A stretch of DNA of 64,000 bases from Mycobacterium attenuatum. Lineage in GTDB: Bacteria > Actinomycetota > Actinomycetes > Mycobacteriales > Mycobacteriaceae. The stretch lies in contig NZ_UPHT01000042.1 of assembly GCF_900566085.1 (NCBI RefSeq), positions 1 through 64,000 on the forward strand, read 5' to 3'. A program made the translations under genes and the position numbers. The notes under the pieces were generated by a model, which was not told where the DNA came from, did not search any database, and was given only the letters and a program-made list of their open reading frames with translations. Of the stretch, positions 9,157 through 17,925 are shown piece by piece; position 1 is the first letter of the stretch, and the number at the start of each line of letters is the position of its first letter.

Positions 9157-10041
9157 TCACCCGCTCCAAATATCGGTGATCGGGGGAGCGTTCATCGCAT
9201 TGCCCGTCTTGGGCAAGCCGTACATCTGCTCCAGCGTGGACAGCAGGTTGTAGTGGCTGATGGTCTCGTCATAAGTGCCCGGCTGCACGTGCGCGCCATA
9301 GAACACCGTCGGAATCTGGTTGCGGCTGGCGCCGTCGTCCTCGTCCCACGTGACGATGAGCAGGCTGTTGTTGGCCTTGGCCCAATTGGCGTACGGCGAC
9401 AGTTCCCGGTTGAGCCACGCATCGCCGGCGGCGATGCTGCCGTCGTGCATGTTGTTGTCGGCGTTGGGGATGACGAAGGACACCGTGGGCAGACTCGCAA
9501 AGTTCTCCGGGCGTGGAAATGCGGTAAACGGCACCGACAGCGTCGGCGGGACGTTGCTGAAGTTGACCCACGGTACGTGCTTGCGCGCATACTTGCCGGC
9601 ACTGCAGACGGTCGAGCCCACCGCGGGCAGGTCCTCGGCGAAACCGACGAAAGTGTGCCCGGCGGCGAGCAATTCGGATGCCAAGTTGGGCATCGAGCCG
9701 GCGTCGACCGGGCAGGTGTTCTTGGTCAGGCCGAATGTGTTGCCGGCGAACAGCGCGAGGTAGTTCGGTTCGCTGGGATGGGTTTCGGCGAACGACTGCG
9801 CCATCATCGCGCCGTTGGCGGCAAGCGCGTTGATGAAGGGCGCCGCCTGGTTGCCGATGATGTTGGTCTGCGAGCGGTTCTCCTCCACCACGATCACCAC
9901 GTGCGCAAACGCCGGCAACGGCGCCGCCGTCGGCCGCACCCCGTCGTGAACCCTGACCTGGCCCGACACGGCCACCGCGACCGCGCCGAACACCGCCACG
10001 ACTCGACCCGCCCCCGCCAACAATCCCCGAAGCCCGCGCAC
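9157..10041 (-). CDS. sapM: Secreted acid phosphatase SapM
   Basis: A 294-residue orthologue of SapM (Rv3310), a secreted phosphatase of the phospholipase C/acid phosphatase superfamily. In M. tuberculosis it removes phosphate from phosphatidylinositol 3-phosphate and so blocks phagosome maturation. An N-terminal signal sequence (about residues 1-35, hydrophobic core VVAVFGAVAVAVSG) precedes the catalytic core. VVIVVEENRSQ supplies the metal-binding Glu-Asn pair, HPSEPNYLALFAG the second motif, and TWDEDDG plus SHYN the C-terminal metal ligands. The start is a GTG. The gene lies immediately upstream of satS on the same strand. The divergent upp start lies 89 bp away. Confidence 0.93.
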   Translation of the reverse strand: MRGLRGLLAGAGRVVAVFGAVAVAVSGQVRVHDGVRPTAAPLPAFAHVVIVVEENRSQTNIIGNQAAPFINALAANGAMMAQSFAETHPSEPNYLALFAGNTFGLTKNTCPVDAGSMPNLASELLAAGHTFVGFAEDLPAVGSTVCSAGKYARKHVPWVNFSNVPPTLSVPFTAFPRPENFASLPTVSFVIPNADNNMHDGSIAAGDAWLNRELSPYANWAKANNSLLIVTWDEDDGASRNQIPTVFYGAHVQPGTYDETISHYNLLSTLEQMYGLPKTGNAMNAPPITDIWSG

Positions 10042-10129
10042 GCCCGGAGTATAGGGGCGGACTAGACCCGCCGCAGCGCCGAAGCCAATGTGTCAGCCGC
10101 CGTGAGTCCGATCGTTATAGGGTCCACCC

Positions 10130-10753
10130 GTGGACGTCCACGTCATCGACCACCCACTGGCGGCGGCCCGGATGACCGTGCTGCGCGACGAACGCACGTG
10201 CAACGCCGCCTTCCGGGCCGCGTTGCGTGAGCTGACACTGGCGCTGGTCTACGAGGCGACCCGCGACGCGCCCACCGAGCCGGTTACGGTCCGCACGCCG
10301 CTCGCCGAGATGATGGGGGTGCGGCTGGCCAAACCACCACTGCTGGTGCCCGTGCTGCGTGCCGGACTGGGCATGGTCGACGCCGCGCATGCCGCGCTAC
10401 CGGAGGCGGACGTCGCCTTTGTCTGCGTCGGCCGGGACGAACAGACGCATCGGCCGGTGTCGTATTTGGAGCTGGTGCCCGAAGACCTGAATGGTCTGCC
10501 GGTCATGGTCCTGGACCCGATGCTGGCCACCGGCGGTTCGATGACGTACACGGTCGGCCTGCTGGTGGCCCGCGGCGCGACCGACATCACTGCGCTGTGC
10601 GTGTGCGCGGCCCCGGAAGGCATTGCGGCGCTGGAAAAAGTGGCGCCGGACGCACGGTTGTTCATCGCGGCCCTCGACGACGGGCTCGATGACGCGGCGT
10701 TCATCCTGCCCGGCCTCGGTGACGCGGGCGACCGTCAGTTCGGCCCCCGCTGA
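10130..10753 (+). CDS. upp: Uracil phosphoribosyltransferase
   Basis: A 207-residue type I phosphoribosyltransferase, the same length as Rv3309c. It converts uracil and PRPP to UMP in pyrimidine salvage. The PRPP-binding loop is [14 protein letters not shown] and the uracil-binding C-terminus is [11 protein letters not shown]. The start is GTG at 10130. The gene is convergent with pmmB with one base between stops, and sits with pmmB and deoD in a salvage neighbourhood conserved across mycobacteria. Confidence 0.96.
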   Translation: MDVHVIDHPLAAARMTVLRDERTCNAAFRAALRELTLALVYEATRDAPTEPVTVRTPLAEMMGVRLAKPPLLVPVLRAGLGMVDAAHAALPEADVAFVCVGRDEQTHRPVSYLELVPEDLNGLPVMVLDPMLATGGSMTYTVGLLVARGATDITALCVCAAPEGIAALEKVAPDARLFIAALDDGLDDAAFILPGLGDAGDRQFGPR

Positions 10754-10754
10754 A

Positions 10755-12359
10755 TCACCAGTTCCGTACCGAGGCGACCAGCTCGTCACGCAACTGCCCT
10801 GCGAGGCGCCGGGCAGCGGCCAAGTCACCGGCCACCGCGCAGCGAACCTCCAAGTAACACTTCAGCTTTGGCTCGGTGCCCGAGGGTCGCACCACCACCC
10901 GGACGGTGGTGTCGCCGTCGCCACCGGTAAGAATCAGCGCGTCGGTGATGTCGGTGACGGTCGCGGCAAAACCGGCCAGCCGGGCGGGTGGGGTCTCACG
11001 AAGCCGCGTCATCAATGCCTGGGCCGCGCCGGCATCGGCGACCCGACGCGGCATCGCCGCAACCTCGTGGACGCCGTAGCGCCGGGCGAGCTCGTCGAGC
11101 TTGTCCGGTACCGAACGGCCCTGCCGTTTCAGCACATTGACCAGGTCGCACACCAACACGGCGGCGCTGATGCCGTCCTTGTCCCGCACCGCGGCCGGGT
11201 CGACGCAATGCCCGATCGCTTCTTCGTAGGCATACACCAGGGTTCCGGGCCGCTCCACATCGGCGCGGGCCAACCACTTGAAGCCGGTCAGGGTCTCCAC
11301 GTGCCCGGCGCCGTGATCGGCGGCGATCGCCGCCAGCATCCGCGACGACACCACCGTACTGGCGACTATCCTGGTGCCGTCTTGCGGTTGCGACAGGATG
11401 TAATCGCCGAGCAACCAACCCGTTTCGTCGCCGGACAACATCCGCCAACCGGTTGCGGCGGGAATGCCGACCGCGCAACGGTCGGCGTCGGGATCCAGTG
11501 CGATCGCGACATCGGCCTGGATATCGGCAGCCAGCGCCAGCAGCGCATCGGTGGCACCTGGCTCCTCGGGGTTGGGGAACGCCACGGTGGGGAAGTTGGG
11601 GTCGGGTGCGAACTGCGACGCGACGGTGTGCACGTCGGCGAAGCCGGCCCGGCTCAGCGTCTTGACGGCCACCGCGCCACCGACACCGTGCATGGCAGTC
11701 AAGGCCACCCGGACCGAACCCGTTGAGCGGCGAACGCCGGCCGCCCGCTCCATGTAGTGGTCGAGCAGATCGGTGTCAGCGGGTTCGACGGGTTTTCTGG
11801 CGATCTGATCGGCCGGGGGAGCGGCGGCCATGGCCGCTTCGATGTGGCGGTCGGTGGGCGAGACGATCTGGATGCCGCCGTCGAGGTAGACCTTGTAGCC
11901 GTTGTCGGTCGCCGGGTTGTGCGACGCCGTGACTTGTATGCCGGCTGCGGCCCCGGTGCGGCGCACCGCAAACGCGACGACCGGCGTAGGCACCGGCTCC
12001 GGCAGCAGAACCACCGAAAACCCTTCAGCAGCAAGCACTTCCGATGCTGCGGTGGAGAAAACCGCGGAGCCGTGCCGAGCGTCACGCCCGACGATCACCG
12101 TGCGGGAGCGCGGCCCCGCCGAGTCGAGTACCCGGGCCAGCGCCCAGGTGGCGCGCAGCACCACCGCCACGTTCATCGCGTCCGGGCCGCCGCGTACCGG
12201 CCCGCGCAGCCCGGCGGTGCCGAACGTCAGCGGACGGACAAACCGCGCGGCGAGCTCGTCGGCGCTGCAGGCGGCGAGTTCGGCCGCGGTCGCCGGGTCG
12301 GGGTCGTGGGCGATCCATTCCTCGGGCGTCATGGGCGTCATGGGCGTCATGGGTGTCAC
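10755..12359 (-). CDS. pmmB: Phosphomannomutase/phosphopentomutase-type phosphohexomutase PmmB
   Basis: A 534-residue alpha-D-phosphohexomutase (Rv3308 homologue). The phosphoserine loop is VTASHNPATDNGYK, the Mg-binding loop DPDADRC, the sugar-specificity loop YAYEEAIGH, and the C-terminal phosphate-binding site RPSGTEPK. Its place directly after deoD suggests that it also isomerises ribose/deoxyribose phosphate in nucleoside salvage; that is inference. The start region is unusual: GTG at 12359 and ATGs at 12350, 12341 and 12332 lie in frame, each followed by Thr-Pro, giving MTPMTPMTPMTPEEW. M. tuberculosis has a single MTPENW, so the innermost ATG is the ancestral start. Confidence 0.93.
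   Translation of the reverse strand: MTPMTPMTPMTPEEWIAHDPDPATAAELAACSADELAARFVRPLTFGTAGLRGPVRGGPDAMNVAVVLRATWALARVLDSAGPRSRTVIVGRDARHGSAVFSTAASEVLAAEGFSVVLLPEPVPTPVVAFAVRRTGAAAGIQVTASHNPATDNGYKVYLDGGIQIVSPTDRHIEAAMAAAPPADQIARKPVEPADTDLLDHYMERAAGVRRSTGSVRVALTAMHGVGGAVAVKTLSRAGFADVHTVASQFAPDPNFPTVAFPNPEEPGATDALLALAADIQADVAIALDPDADRCAVGIPAATGWRMLSGDETGWLLGDYILSQPQDGTRIVASTVVSSRMLAAIAADHGAGHVETLTGFKWLARADVERPGTLVYAYEEAIGHCVDPAAVRDKDGISAAVLVCDLVNVLKRQGRSVPDKLDELARRYGVHEVAAMPRRVADAGAAQALMTRLRETPPARLAGFAATVTDITDALILTGGDGDTTVRVVVRPSGTEPKLKCYLEVRCAVAGDLAAARRLAGQLRDELVASVRNW
12329..12359. repeat. 9-bp tandem repeat generating multiple pmmB start codons
   Basis: The unit read on the minus strand is ATGACGCCC (first copy GTGACACCC). 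It occurs four times, each copy supplying an in-frame start codon for pmmB. Copy number changes would alter start-codon choice and distance to the deoD stop without breaking the frame. Confidence 0.85.
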
Positions 12360-12362
12360 GGC

Positions 12363-13178
12363 TCAGACGCGGGCCAGGCGCTCGATCAGTGAGGCCAGCA
12401 GCGCGCCCATCCGGGCCGCCGACGCCGCGCCGGCGGCAAGCACCTCGGCGTGGCTGAGCGGTTCACCGGTGATGCCGGCCGCCAGGTTGGTGACCAGTGA
12501 GACGCCCAGCACCTCGGCGCCTGCGGCGCGAGCGGCAATCGTCTCGTGGACCGTCGACATGCCCACCAGGTCGGCGCCCAGCGTTTGCAGCATCCGGATC
12601 TCGGCGGGTGTCTCGTAGTGCGGTCCCGGCAGGCCGGCGTACACGCCATCGGTAAGCTCCGGATCGCACTGGCGGGCGAGCTGGCGCAGCCGCGGGGAAT
12701 ACGCGTCGGTGAGGTCGACGAACTGCGCCCCCACCAGCGGGGACCGTGCCGTCAGGTTCAGGTGGTCGCTGATCAGCACCGGCTGTCCGACCTGCATATC
12801 CGGCCGCAGCCCGCCCGCGGCATTGGTCAGCACGACGGTGTGTGCCCCCGCCGCGCACGCCGTGCGCACCGGGTGGACGACGTGGCGCAGGTCGTGACCC
12901 TCGTAGGCGTGGATGCGGCCGGCCAGCAGCAGCACCCGGTGACCACCGACCGGCACGGACAATAGCTGGCCGACATGCCCGGCCGCCCGTGGCGGCGCGA
13001 ACCCAGGCACGTCGGCCTGGGCCATGACGGCGGTCGGCCGGCCGAGCGCGGCAATAGCCGCTGACCAGCCCGACCCGAGAACCACCGCGACGTCATGCTG
13101 ACCGATCCCGGTGCGCTCGGCGATGACGTGCGCCGCGTGCCGAGCAAGTTCGGCCGGATCGGGCTGCGGGACAGTCAC
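12363..13178 (-). CDS. deoD: Purine nucleoside phosphorylase
   Basis: A trimeric-type purine nucleoside phosphorylase (Rv3307 homologue): purine (deoxy)nucleoside plus phosphate to base plus (deoxy)ribose-1-phosphate. Visible signatures are the phosphate loop VVLGSGW, the phosphate His region [10 protein letters not shown], the base-binding [20 protein letters not shown] and [13 protein letters not shown] longer frame runs upstream to 13499, but its N-terminus is arginine-rich shadow of amiB1. The GTG at 13178 gives 271 residues, close to the 268 of M. tuberculosis, and is chosen. It ends 3 bp before pmmB, so the two are an operon. Confidence 0.94.
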   Translation of the reverse strand: MTVPQPDPAELARHAAHVIAERTGIGQHDVAVVLGSGWSAAIAALGRPTAVMAQADVPGFAPPRAAGHVGQLLSVPVGGHRVLLLAGRIHAYEGHDLRHVVHPVRTACAAGAHTVVLTNAAGGLRPDMQVGQPVLISDHLNLTARSPLVGAQFVDLTDAYSPRLRQLARQCDPELTDGVYAGLPGPHYETPAEIRMLQTLGADLVGMSTVHETIAARAAGAEVLGVSLVTNLAAGITGEPLSHAEVLAAGAASAARMGALLASLIERLARV

Positions 13179-13305
13179 ACTGCGCGAGCCTACCCAGCGC
13201 GAGCAGACCGCGAGCAGACATGGAGTCGCACGGCGCCCGGCCTCGCGATGCGACTCTGTGTCTGCTCGCCACTGAACCGGCGCCCGTCGATGAGATACTG
13301 CCAAG

Positions 13306-14493
13306 ATGTCCGCACTCACCGCCGCCGACCGCGTGGAGGCGCTGGTGCGACGCCGCGGCAGTGACTTGGTCGAACTCTCCCACGCTATCCACGCAGAGCC
13401 GGAGTTGGCGTTCGCCGAACACCGCAGCTGCGCCAAAGCCCAAACGCTGGTCGCCGAGCGCGGTTTCGCGATCACCGCGGCCGCCGGCGGATTGGACACG
13501 GCGTTTCGGGCCGACTTCGGTCACGGCCCGCTGGTGGCGGGGATCTGCGCCGAATACGATGCGCTTCCCGAGATCGGGCATGCCTGCGGCCACAACATCA
13601 TCGCGGCATCGGCGGTGGGCGCCGCGCTGGCGCTGGCGGAGGTGGCCGACGAGCTGGGTCTGACGGTTGCGCTGCTGGGCACTCCGGCCGAGGAGTCCGG
13701 AGGCGGCAAGGCGCTGATGCTGCAGGCCGGGACGTTCGACGACGTGGCGCTGGCGGTGATGGTGCACCCGGGCCCCACGGATATCGCCGGGGCCCGGTCG
13801 CTGGCGCTGTCGGAAGTCAGCGTGCAGTACCGCGGCAAGGAATCGCACGCGGCGGTTGCCCCGCATCTGGGCGTCAACGCCGCCGACGCCGCGACCGTCG
13901 CGCAGGTGGCCATCGGCCTGCTGCGCCAGCAGCTGGCACCCGGGCAGATGATGCACGGCATTGTCACCGAGGGCGGGCAGGCGGTCAACGTGATTCCCGG
14001 GCACACCACCCTGCGCTACGCGATGCGCGCGCTCGAGTCCGGGTCGCTGCGCGACCTGGAGGGCAGGGTGTATGCGTGCTTTGCCGCGGGGGCACTGGCC
14101 GCCGGATGTGAATACAACATCGACCCCGCCGCACCCGCGTATGCGGAATTGAGGCCCGACCCCTGGCTGGTCGACACGTGCCGGGAGGAAATGCGCCGGC
14201 TCGGGCGCGACCCGGTGCCCGCCGCCGTCGAGGCAGCACTGCCCATGGGCAGCACCGATATGGGCAATGTGACGCAGGTGCTGCCGGGGATTCATCCGGT
14301 GATCGGTGTCGAGGCGGGCGGGGCCACGGTCCACCAGCGCGCCTTCGCGGCGGCCGCGGCCGGCCCCAGCGCCGACAGTGCGGTCGTTGACGGCGCAATC
14401 ACGTTGGCGCGCACCGTTGTTCGCCTCGCCGAGAACACCGAAGAGCGGGACCGGATGCTGGCTGCGTGGCAGCGCAGGGCGGCGGCCCGATGA
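13306..14493 (+). CDS. amiB1: M20-family amidohydrolase AmiB1
   Basis: A 395-residue M20D metallopeptidase/amidohydrolase (Rv3306c homologue). The dinuclear metal-binding residues are in EIGHACGHN and in the catalytic pair TPAEESGGG; a late ligand lies in MGSTDMGNV. The family hydrolyses N-acyl or aminobenzoyl amino acids in the cytosol; the true substrate is not known. It overlaps amiA1 by four bases (ATGA), which indicates a translationally coupled pair. It is divergent from deoD, with 127 bp between starts. Confidence 0.92.
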   Translation: MSALTAADRVEALVRRRGSDLVELSHAIHAEPELAFAEHRSCAKAQTLVAERGFAITAAAGGLDTAFRADFGHGPLVAGICAEYDALPEIGHACGHNIIAASAVGAALALAEVADELGLTVALLGTPAEESGGGKALMLQAGTFDDVALAVMVHPGPTDIAGARSLALSEVSVQYRGKESHAAVAPHLGVNAADAATVAQVAIGLLRQQLAPGQMMHGIVTEGGQAVNVIPGHTTLRYAMRALESGSLRDLEGRVYACFAAGALAAGCEYNIDPAAPAYAELRPDPWLVDTCREEMRRLGRDPVPAAVEAALPMGSTDMGNVTQVLPGIHPVIGVEAGGATVHQRAFAAAAAGPSADSAVVDGAITLARTVVRLAENTEERDRMLAAWQRRAAAR

Positions 14494-15659
14494 GCCTGGT
14501 CGACAGCGCCGAGTCGTGGCTGGCCGCCCACTACGACGACCTGGTGGCCTGGCGCCGCCACATCCACCGCTACCCGGAGCTGGGCCGCCAAGAGTATGCC
14601 ACCACCCAGTTTGTCGCCGAGCGGTTGGCCGACGCGGGTCTGAACCCCAAAGTGCTGCCCGGCGGCACGGGGCTGACGTGCGACTTCGGCCCCGAGCATC
14701 AGCCGCGGATCGCGCTGCGCGCCGACATGGACGCGCTGCCGATGGCCGAACGCACCGGCGCGCCGTACGCCTCGACGATGCCCAATGTCGCCCACGCCTG
14801 CGGCCATGATGCGCACACCGCGATCCTGCTGGGTACCGCGCTGGCGCTGGCCGCGGTGCCCGAGCTGCCGGTCGGGGTGCGGCTGATCTTCCAGGCCGCC
14901 GAAGAGCTGATGCCCGGTGGCGCCATCGACGCCATTGCGGCCGGCGCGCTCACCGGAGTGTCGCGCATCTTCGCCTTGCACTGCGACCCCCGCCTCGAAG
15001 TGGGCAAGGTCGCCGTCCGGCACGGTCCCATCACCTCGGCAGCCGATTCGATAGAGATCACACTGTATTCGCCCGGTGGGCACACGTCGCGGCCCCACTT
15101 GACCGCCGACCTGGTCTACGGCCTGGGCACGCTGATCACCGGCCTGCCCGGAGTGCTGTCGCGCCGTATCGACCCGCGCAACAGCACCGTGCTGGTGTGG
15201 GGCGCGGTCAATGCGGGCGTGGCCGCCAATGCCATTCCACAAACCGGCGTCCTGTCCGGCACCGTCCGCACCGCCAGCCGGCAGACCTGGGTGGATCTGG
15301 AGGACATCATCCGCCAGGCCGTCGACGCGCTGTTGGCGCCGCTGGTGATCGAGCACACCTTGCAGTACCACCGCGGGGTGCCGCCGGTGGTCAACGAGGA
15401 CGTCTCGACGCGGATCCTGACTCACGCCATCGAAGCCGTCGGACCCGACGTTCTGGCCGATACCCGGCAGTCCGGTGGCGGCGAGGACTTCTCCTGGTAT
15501 CTCGAAGAGGTTCCCGGGGCCATGGCGCGGTTGGGCGTGTGGTCGGGCGAGGGGCCGCAACTGGATTTGCATCAGCCGACATTCGACCTCGACGAGCGAG
15601 CCCTCGCGATCGGTTTACGGGTGCTGGTCAACGTCATCGAACAGGCAGCAGAGTTCTAA
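14490..15659 (+). CDS. amiA1: M20-family amidohydrolase AmiA1
   Basis: A 389-residue paralogue of AmiB1 and the same length as Rv3305c. Motifs are RRHIHRYPELG at the N-terminus, LRADMDALPM, HACGHDAHTA and FQAAEELMPGGA, which place it in the M20D hippurate/IAA-amino-acid hydrolase group. The C-terminal metal motif is SGGGEDFSWY. The start ATG overlaps the amiB1 stop; a longer upstream frame is a continuation of the amiB1 overlap and is not used. Substrate unknown; a role in amino-acid or peptide recycling is inferred. Confidence 0.92.
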   Translation: MSLVDSAESWLAAHYDDLVAWRRHIHRYPELGRQEYATTQFVAERLADAGLNPKVLPGGTGLTCDFGPEHQPRIALRADMDALPMAERTGAPYASTMPNVAHACGHDAHTAILLGTALALAAVPELPVGVRLIFQAAEELMPGGAIDAIAAGALTGVSRIFALHCDPRLEVGKVAVRHGPITSAADSIEITLYSPGGHTSRPHLTADLVYGLGTLITGLPGVLSRRIDPRNSTVLVWGAVNAGVAANAIPQTGVLSGTVRTASRQTWVDLEDIIRQAVDALLAPLVIEHTLQYHRGVPPVVNEDVSTRILTHAIEAVGPDVLADTRQSGGGEDFSWYLEEVPGAMARLGVWSGEGPQLDLHQPTFDLDERALAIGLRVLVNVIEQAAEF

Positions 15660-16061
15660 TCCGAAACCGCCGCGCGGGTAGTGAAAACCGTTGCGCCGCG
15701 CGGAGAAACCTTGTGATCGCCACGTGACTGGAGCAACGGCAAAGGTTTCGCGTAGCCTCAGGGGTATCGGATCGCATGGCAATCTGCCAGGTTCAAGCAC
15801 ACAGCCTGCGCGTGGCAGTACCCGGGAGATGCGGCTACTTCAGTTGTCTGTCGGGCAAACGAGGCTGATGAACACCCTCTTCTGGCCGAAAAGGCTTCTC
15901 GTGCAGCTAGATACAGACTTGACGTACCATTTCGGAAGGCGCCCATAGACGCTGTCGCACATTGATGTCGTGAGATTAGGCGGCGGAGACGACAACGTAG
16001 TCACTGGTTTCCGGGAACCACCGGGGATCTCGGGTTTTGGTAGCCCAGCATACCGGGATCT
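15660..16061. other. Intergenic stretch, no gene supported
   Basis: This 402-bp stretch downstream of amiA1 is less GC-rich than the flanking genes. Short frames exist on both strands (for example 15691-15948), but none has a convincing ribosome site, codon bias or recognisable product. It leads into the first copy of the 257-bp repeat and may hold decayed sequence from the same duplicated unit; I could not align it convincingly. Confidence 0.6.
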
Positions 16062-16318
16062 GTTGCCGCGCAACGTCATCAGCGCGGCGATATTGGCATC
16101 TGGACTGCTGCCGTCTCGCACCCGCTCTACCGGAGCCTCAACAGCATCTGTAGCTCCATTCGAAACGATTCAGCGGCTTGCCGCGAAATCAGTCAACAGC
16201 AGACGACCCGAGATGTCCGCCGATCGGGGGACGATCCTTTCGCCCGAGCAGCGGATGGTCCGGCATTGATGCAATCGTTAGGCTCGCCCTGATTTTATTG
16301 CCGGGTGTGCAGGAGACC
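16062..16318 (+). repeat. 257-bp leader repeat, copy A
   Basis: From GTTGCCGCGCAAC to TGCAGGAGACC this segment recurs at 17444-17701 with only two substitutions and one single-base length change, about 99 percent identity by eye. It starts with a short palindrome (GTTGC-CGC-GCAAC). No terminal inverted repeats are evident. It ends 102 bp before the first Asn/Ser-rich gene, so it is probably promoter or 5' leader DNA. A frame of about 70 codons on the plus strand is shared by both copies, but because the DNA is nearly identical that is no evidence of coding. Confidence 0.93.
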
Positions 16319-16420
16319 GGCATACTGGTCGCGGTCTTGGGTGACTGATGTGCCCTGCGTGAGTGAATTGTCTACCCCGAGTTTGTCGATTAACCGAATT
16401 CATGAAAGTCTGGTCTGCCT

Positions 16421-17110
16421 ATGTCTCGACCGCCCCGCGGCCCGATGCCTGAGCGCTACGGCGGCGCTGCCGAATTCGAACCGGCCCCGAAACCGGCACA
16501 GCCGGCCGAATTGCGGCGGCAGCGCAAACGCGCCGCCGCCGGGCTAGGTGCACTTGCGTTGATCACTGCTGTCGGCGGTATTCTTGACCTACCGATGGCC
16601 AAGGACAACGATGTCGCCGCTAACAACACCCGCGTCGACAGGTTCACCATCACCCTGGCTGCGCGTGACGGATTTAAGCTTGGCACCGGGGATGGCGGGG
16701 CCAATAGTCCCGCGTCTGGCGACGGGGGCAACGACAAAAATGGCTATATTGACTATTTCGCGTTAGAGAATCATGGCTATGTTGACTATTTCGCGTTAAG
16801 TGAGCAAGCGGACAACGTCGCTATGTACCCGGGCGAAATCTATCCATACACTCCACCGCCGGTTAAATACGATGAAGATTTTGTCAGAAACCGCGGAGAT
16901 CAAATTTACTTTGACCTTTATCCTCCAGAGTCTGGCATTCCTTATCAATACATCTATGCGCACGAGTCCAATATGGAAGCGCAGGTCCGCAATTTGTTTG
17001 GCTCACGTTTCGACATCGACCCCGTAGATCCTAATGTCAACAATAATAACAATAATTATTACTATCACAGTGATAGTGATACCGATAGTGATAGCGACAG
17101 CGACTCTTGA
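16421..17110 (+). CDS. Putative exported/membrane-anchored Asn-Asp-Ser-rich protein, cassette copy 1
   Basis: A 229-residue protein I cannot assign to a family. A basic N-terminal region ending LRRQRKRAAA is followed by one hydrophobic segment (about 40-58, GLGALALITAVGGIL), fitting a signal anchor or long signal peptide. Then comes the motif FKLGTGDGG, shared with copy 2. An 11-residue unit GYIDYFALENH is duplicated in tandem. The middle is Tyr/Pro/Asp-rich. The C-terminus is poly-Asn, then Tyr, then Ser-Asp repeats (SDSDTDSDSDSDS), reminiscent of low-complexity surface stalks. The DNA is visibly AT-richer than neighbouring genes and the ribosome site is weak. It is paralogous to the gene at 17926, with similar N-terminus and motif but otherwise strongly diverged. 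Confidence 0.75.
   Translation: MSRPPRGPMPERYGGAAEFEPAPKPAQPAELRRQRKRAAAGLGALALITAVGGILDLPMAKDNDVAANNTRVDRFTITLAARDGFKLGTGDGGANSPASGDGGNDKNGYIDYFALENHGYVDYFALSEQADNVAMYPGEIYPYTPPPVKYDEDFVRNRGDQIYFDLYPPESGIPYQYIYAHESNMEAQVRNLFGSRFDIDPVDPNVNNNNNNYYYHSDSDTDSDSDSDS
16740..16798. repeat. 33-bp tandem duplication in cassette gene 1
   Basis: A 26-bp core beginning ATGGCTATATTGAC is found at 16740-16765 and 16773-16798 with one mismatch, giving a 33-bp period and the duplicated GYxDYFAL peptide. It is in frame. Confidence 0.9.
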
Positions 17111-17443
17111 TGATTAGCATGGTGACACCGGCAATAAGCCTGAGTGTTCTCCTTGCATCGCGGCATTGGCGTGATAAAGCTGCGGTTTCTTGTCGCGATC
17201 AGAGCGGGCGCACGCTTGACGGCACAGCGCGAAAGTTCAGGAATGCGCTGTGGATTAGCGGCGACGTCACCGGCACGACGGTCGTCGCATGCGCATCTTG
17301 TGGAAGTAGATCGAGCCCTGGCTCGCAACGATCGAAATGAACTGCTCGGGTTGATGGCCTAGGCAGATCATTCGGCGACGCCTGGTTGTCCGAGGTGCGA
17401 AATTATTGGATGGTGTCGATTGCGACCACAGGGTCCCGGAAAG
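17111..17443 (+). other. Downstream flank of cassette copy 1, a decayed match to the flank of copy 2
   Basis: Patches of this segment match the flank 18835-19150 in the same order: CTGAGTGTTCTCCTTGCAT, a TTGTCGCG block, GAATGCGC followed by GCGACG, GCTCGGGT, TGGTTGTCC and finally GATGGTGTCGA. In the second flank these include a perfect hairpin and the 3' end of ctpV. In this copy the hairpin has lost its symmetry and the ctpV-like tail no longer encodes anything. The simplest reading is an old tandem duplication that carried the gene plus its 3' flank into the end of ctpV. No gene is supported here. Confidence 0.65.
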
Positions 17444-17701
17444 GTTGCCGCGCAACGTCATCAGCGCGGCGATATTGGTATCTGGACTGCTGCCGTCTCG
17501 CACCCGCTCTACCGGAGCCTCAACAGCATCTGTAGCTCCATTCGAAACGATTCAGCGGCTTGCCGCGAAATCAGTCAACAGCAGACGACCCGAGATGTCC
17601 GCCGATCGGGGGACGATCCTTTCGCCCGAGCAGCGGATGGTCCGGCATTGATGCAATCGTTAGGCTCGCCCTGATTTTATTTGCCGGGTTTGCAGGAGAC
17701 C
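17444..17701 (+). repeat. 257-bp leader repeat, copy B
   Basis: This is the second copy of the 16062-16318 segment, lying 1382-1383 bp downstream. Differences from copy A are one C/T change, one extra T in the ATTTTATT tract, and one G/T change near the end. It is followed by 224 bp of unrelated DNA before the second Asn-rich gene, against 102 bp in copy 1. Near identity of the leaders contrasts with strong divergence of the genes they precede. Confidence 0.93.
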
Positions 17702-17925
17702 ACCTAAGTCGTGATTCCACCGCGGATTGGTCAGGGCGGGTGGGCCACCATGGCCTGCCGTGCGGCGTCGGCCGCCTGGAACGTAGGTTCCCGACGGTTG
17801 CCGACCGTCGCGGTCAAGCAGTGTGGCGTGAAAGGCGAGGTGTTGCTTTCCTGACGCTGTTGCGCGCGATCGATCTAGGTTTCCGGTGCTTTTTCAAGAA
17901 TTGTCGATGAGAAGGAAATTTCGTT

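Noticed and set aside
13179-13499. N-terminal extension of deoD to 378 codons
   Set aside because: It lies opposite amiB1, is Arg/Ser-rich, and the shorter GTG start gives the family length.
15970-16269. Plus-strand frame of about 70-100 codons shared by both 257-bp repeats (also 17406-17651)
   Set aside because: The DNA is almost identical, so sharing is no evidence of selection for protein; no ribosome site and no recognisable product.
16062-17701. 257-bp repeat as an insertion sequence or classical MITE
   Set aside because: No terminal inverted repeats, no target-site duplication and no transposase fragment were seen; a leader/regulatory duplication fits better, though a degenerate element is not excluded.
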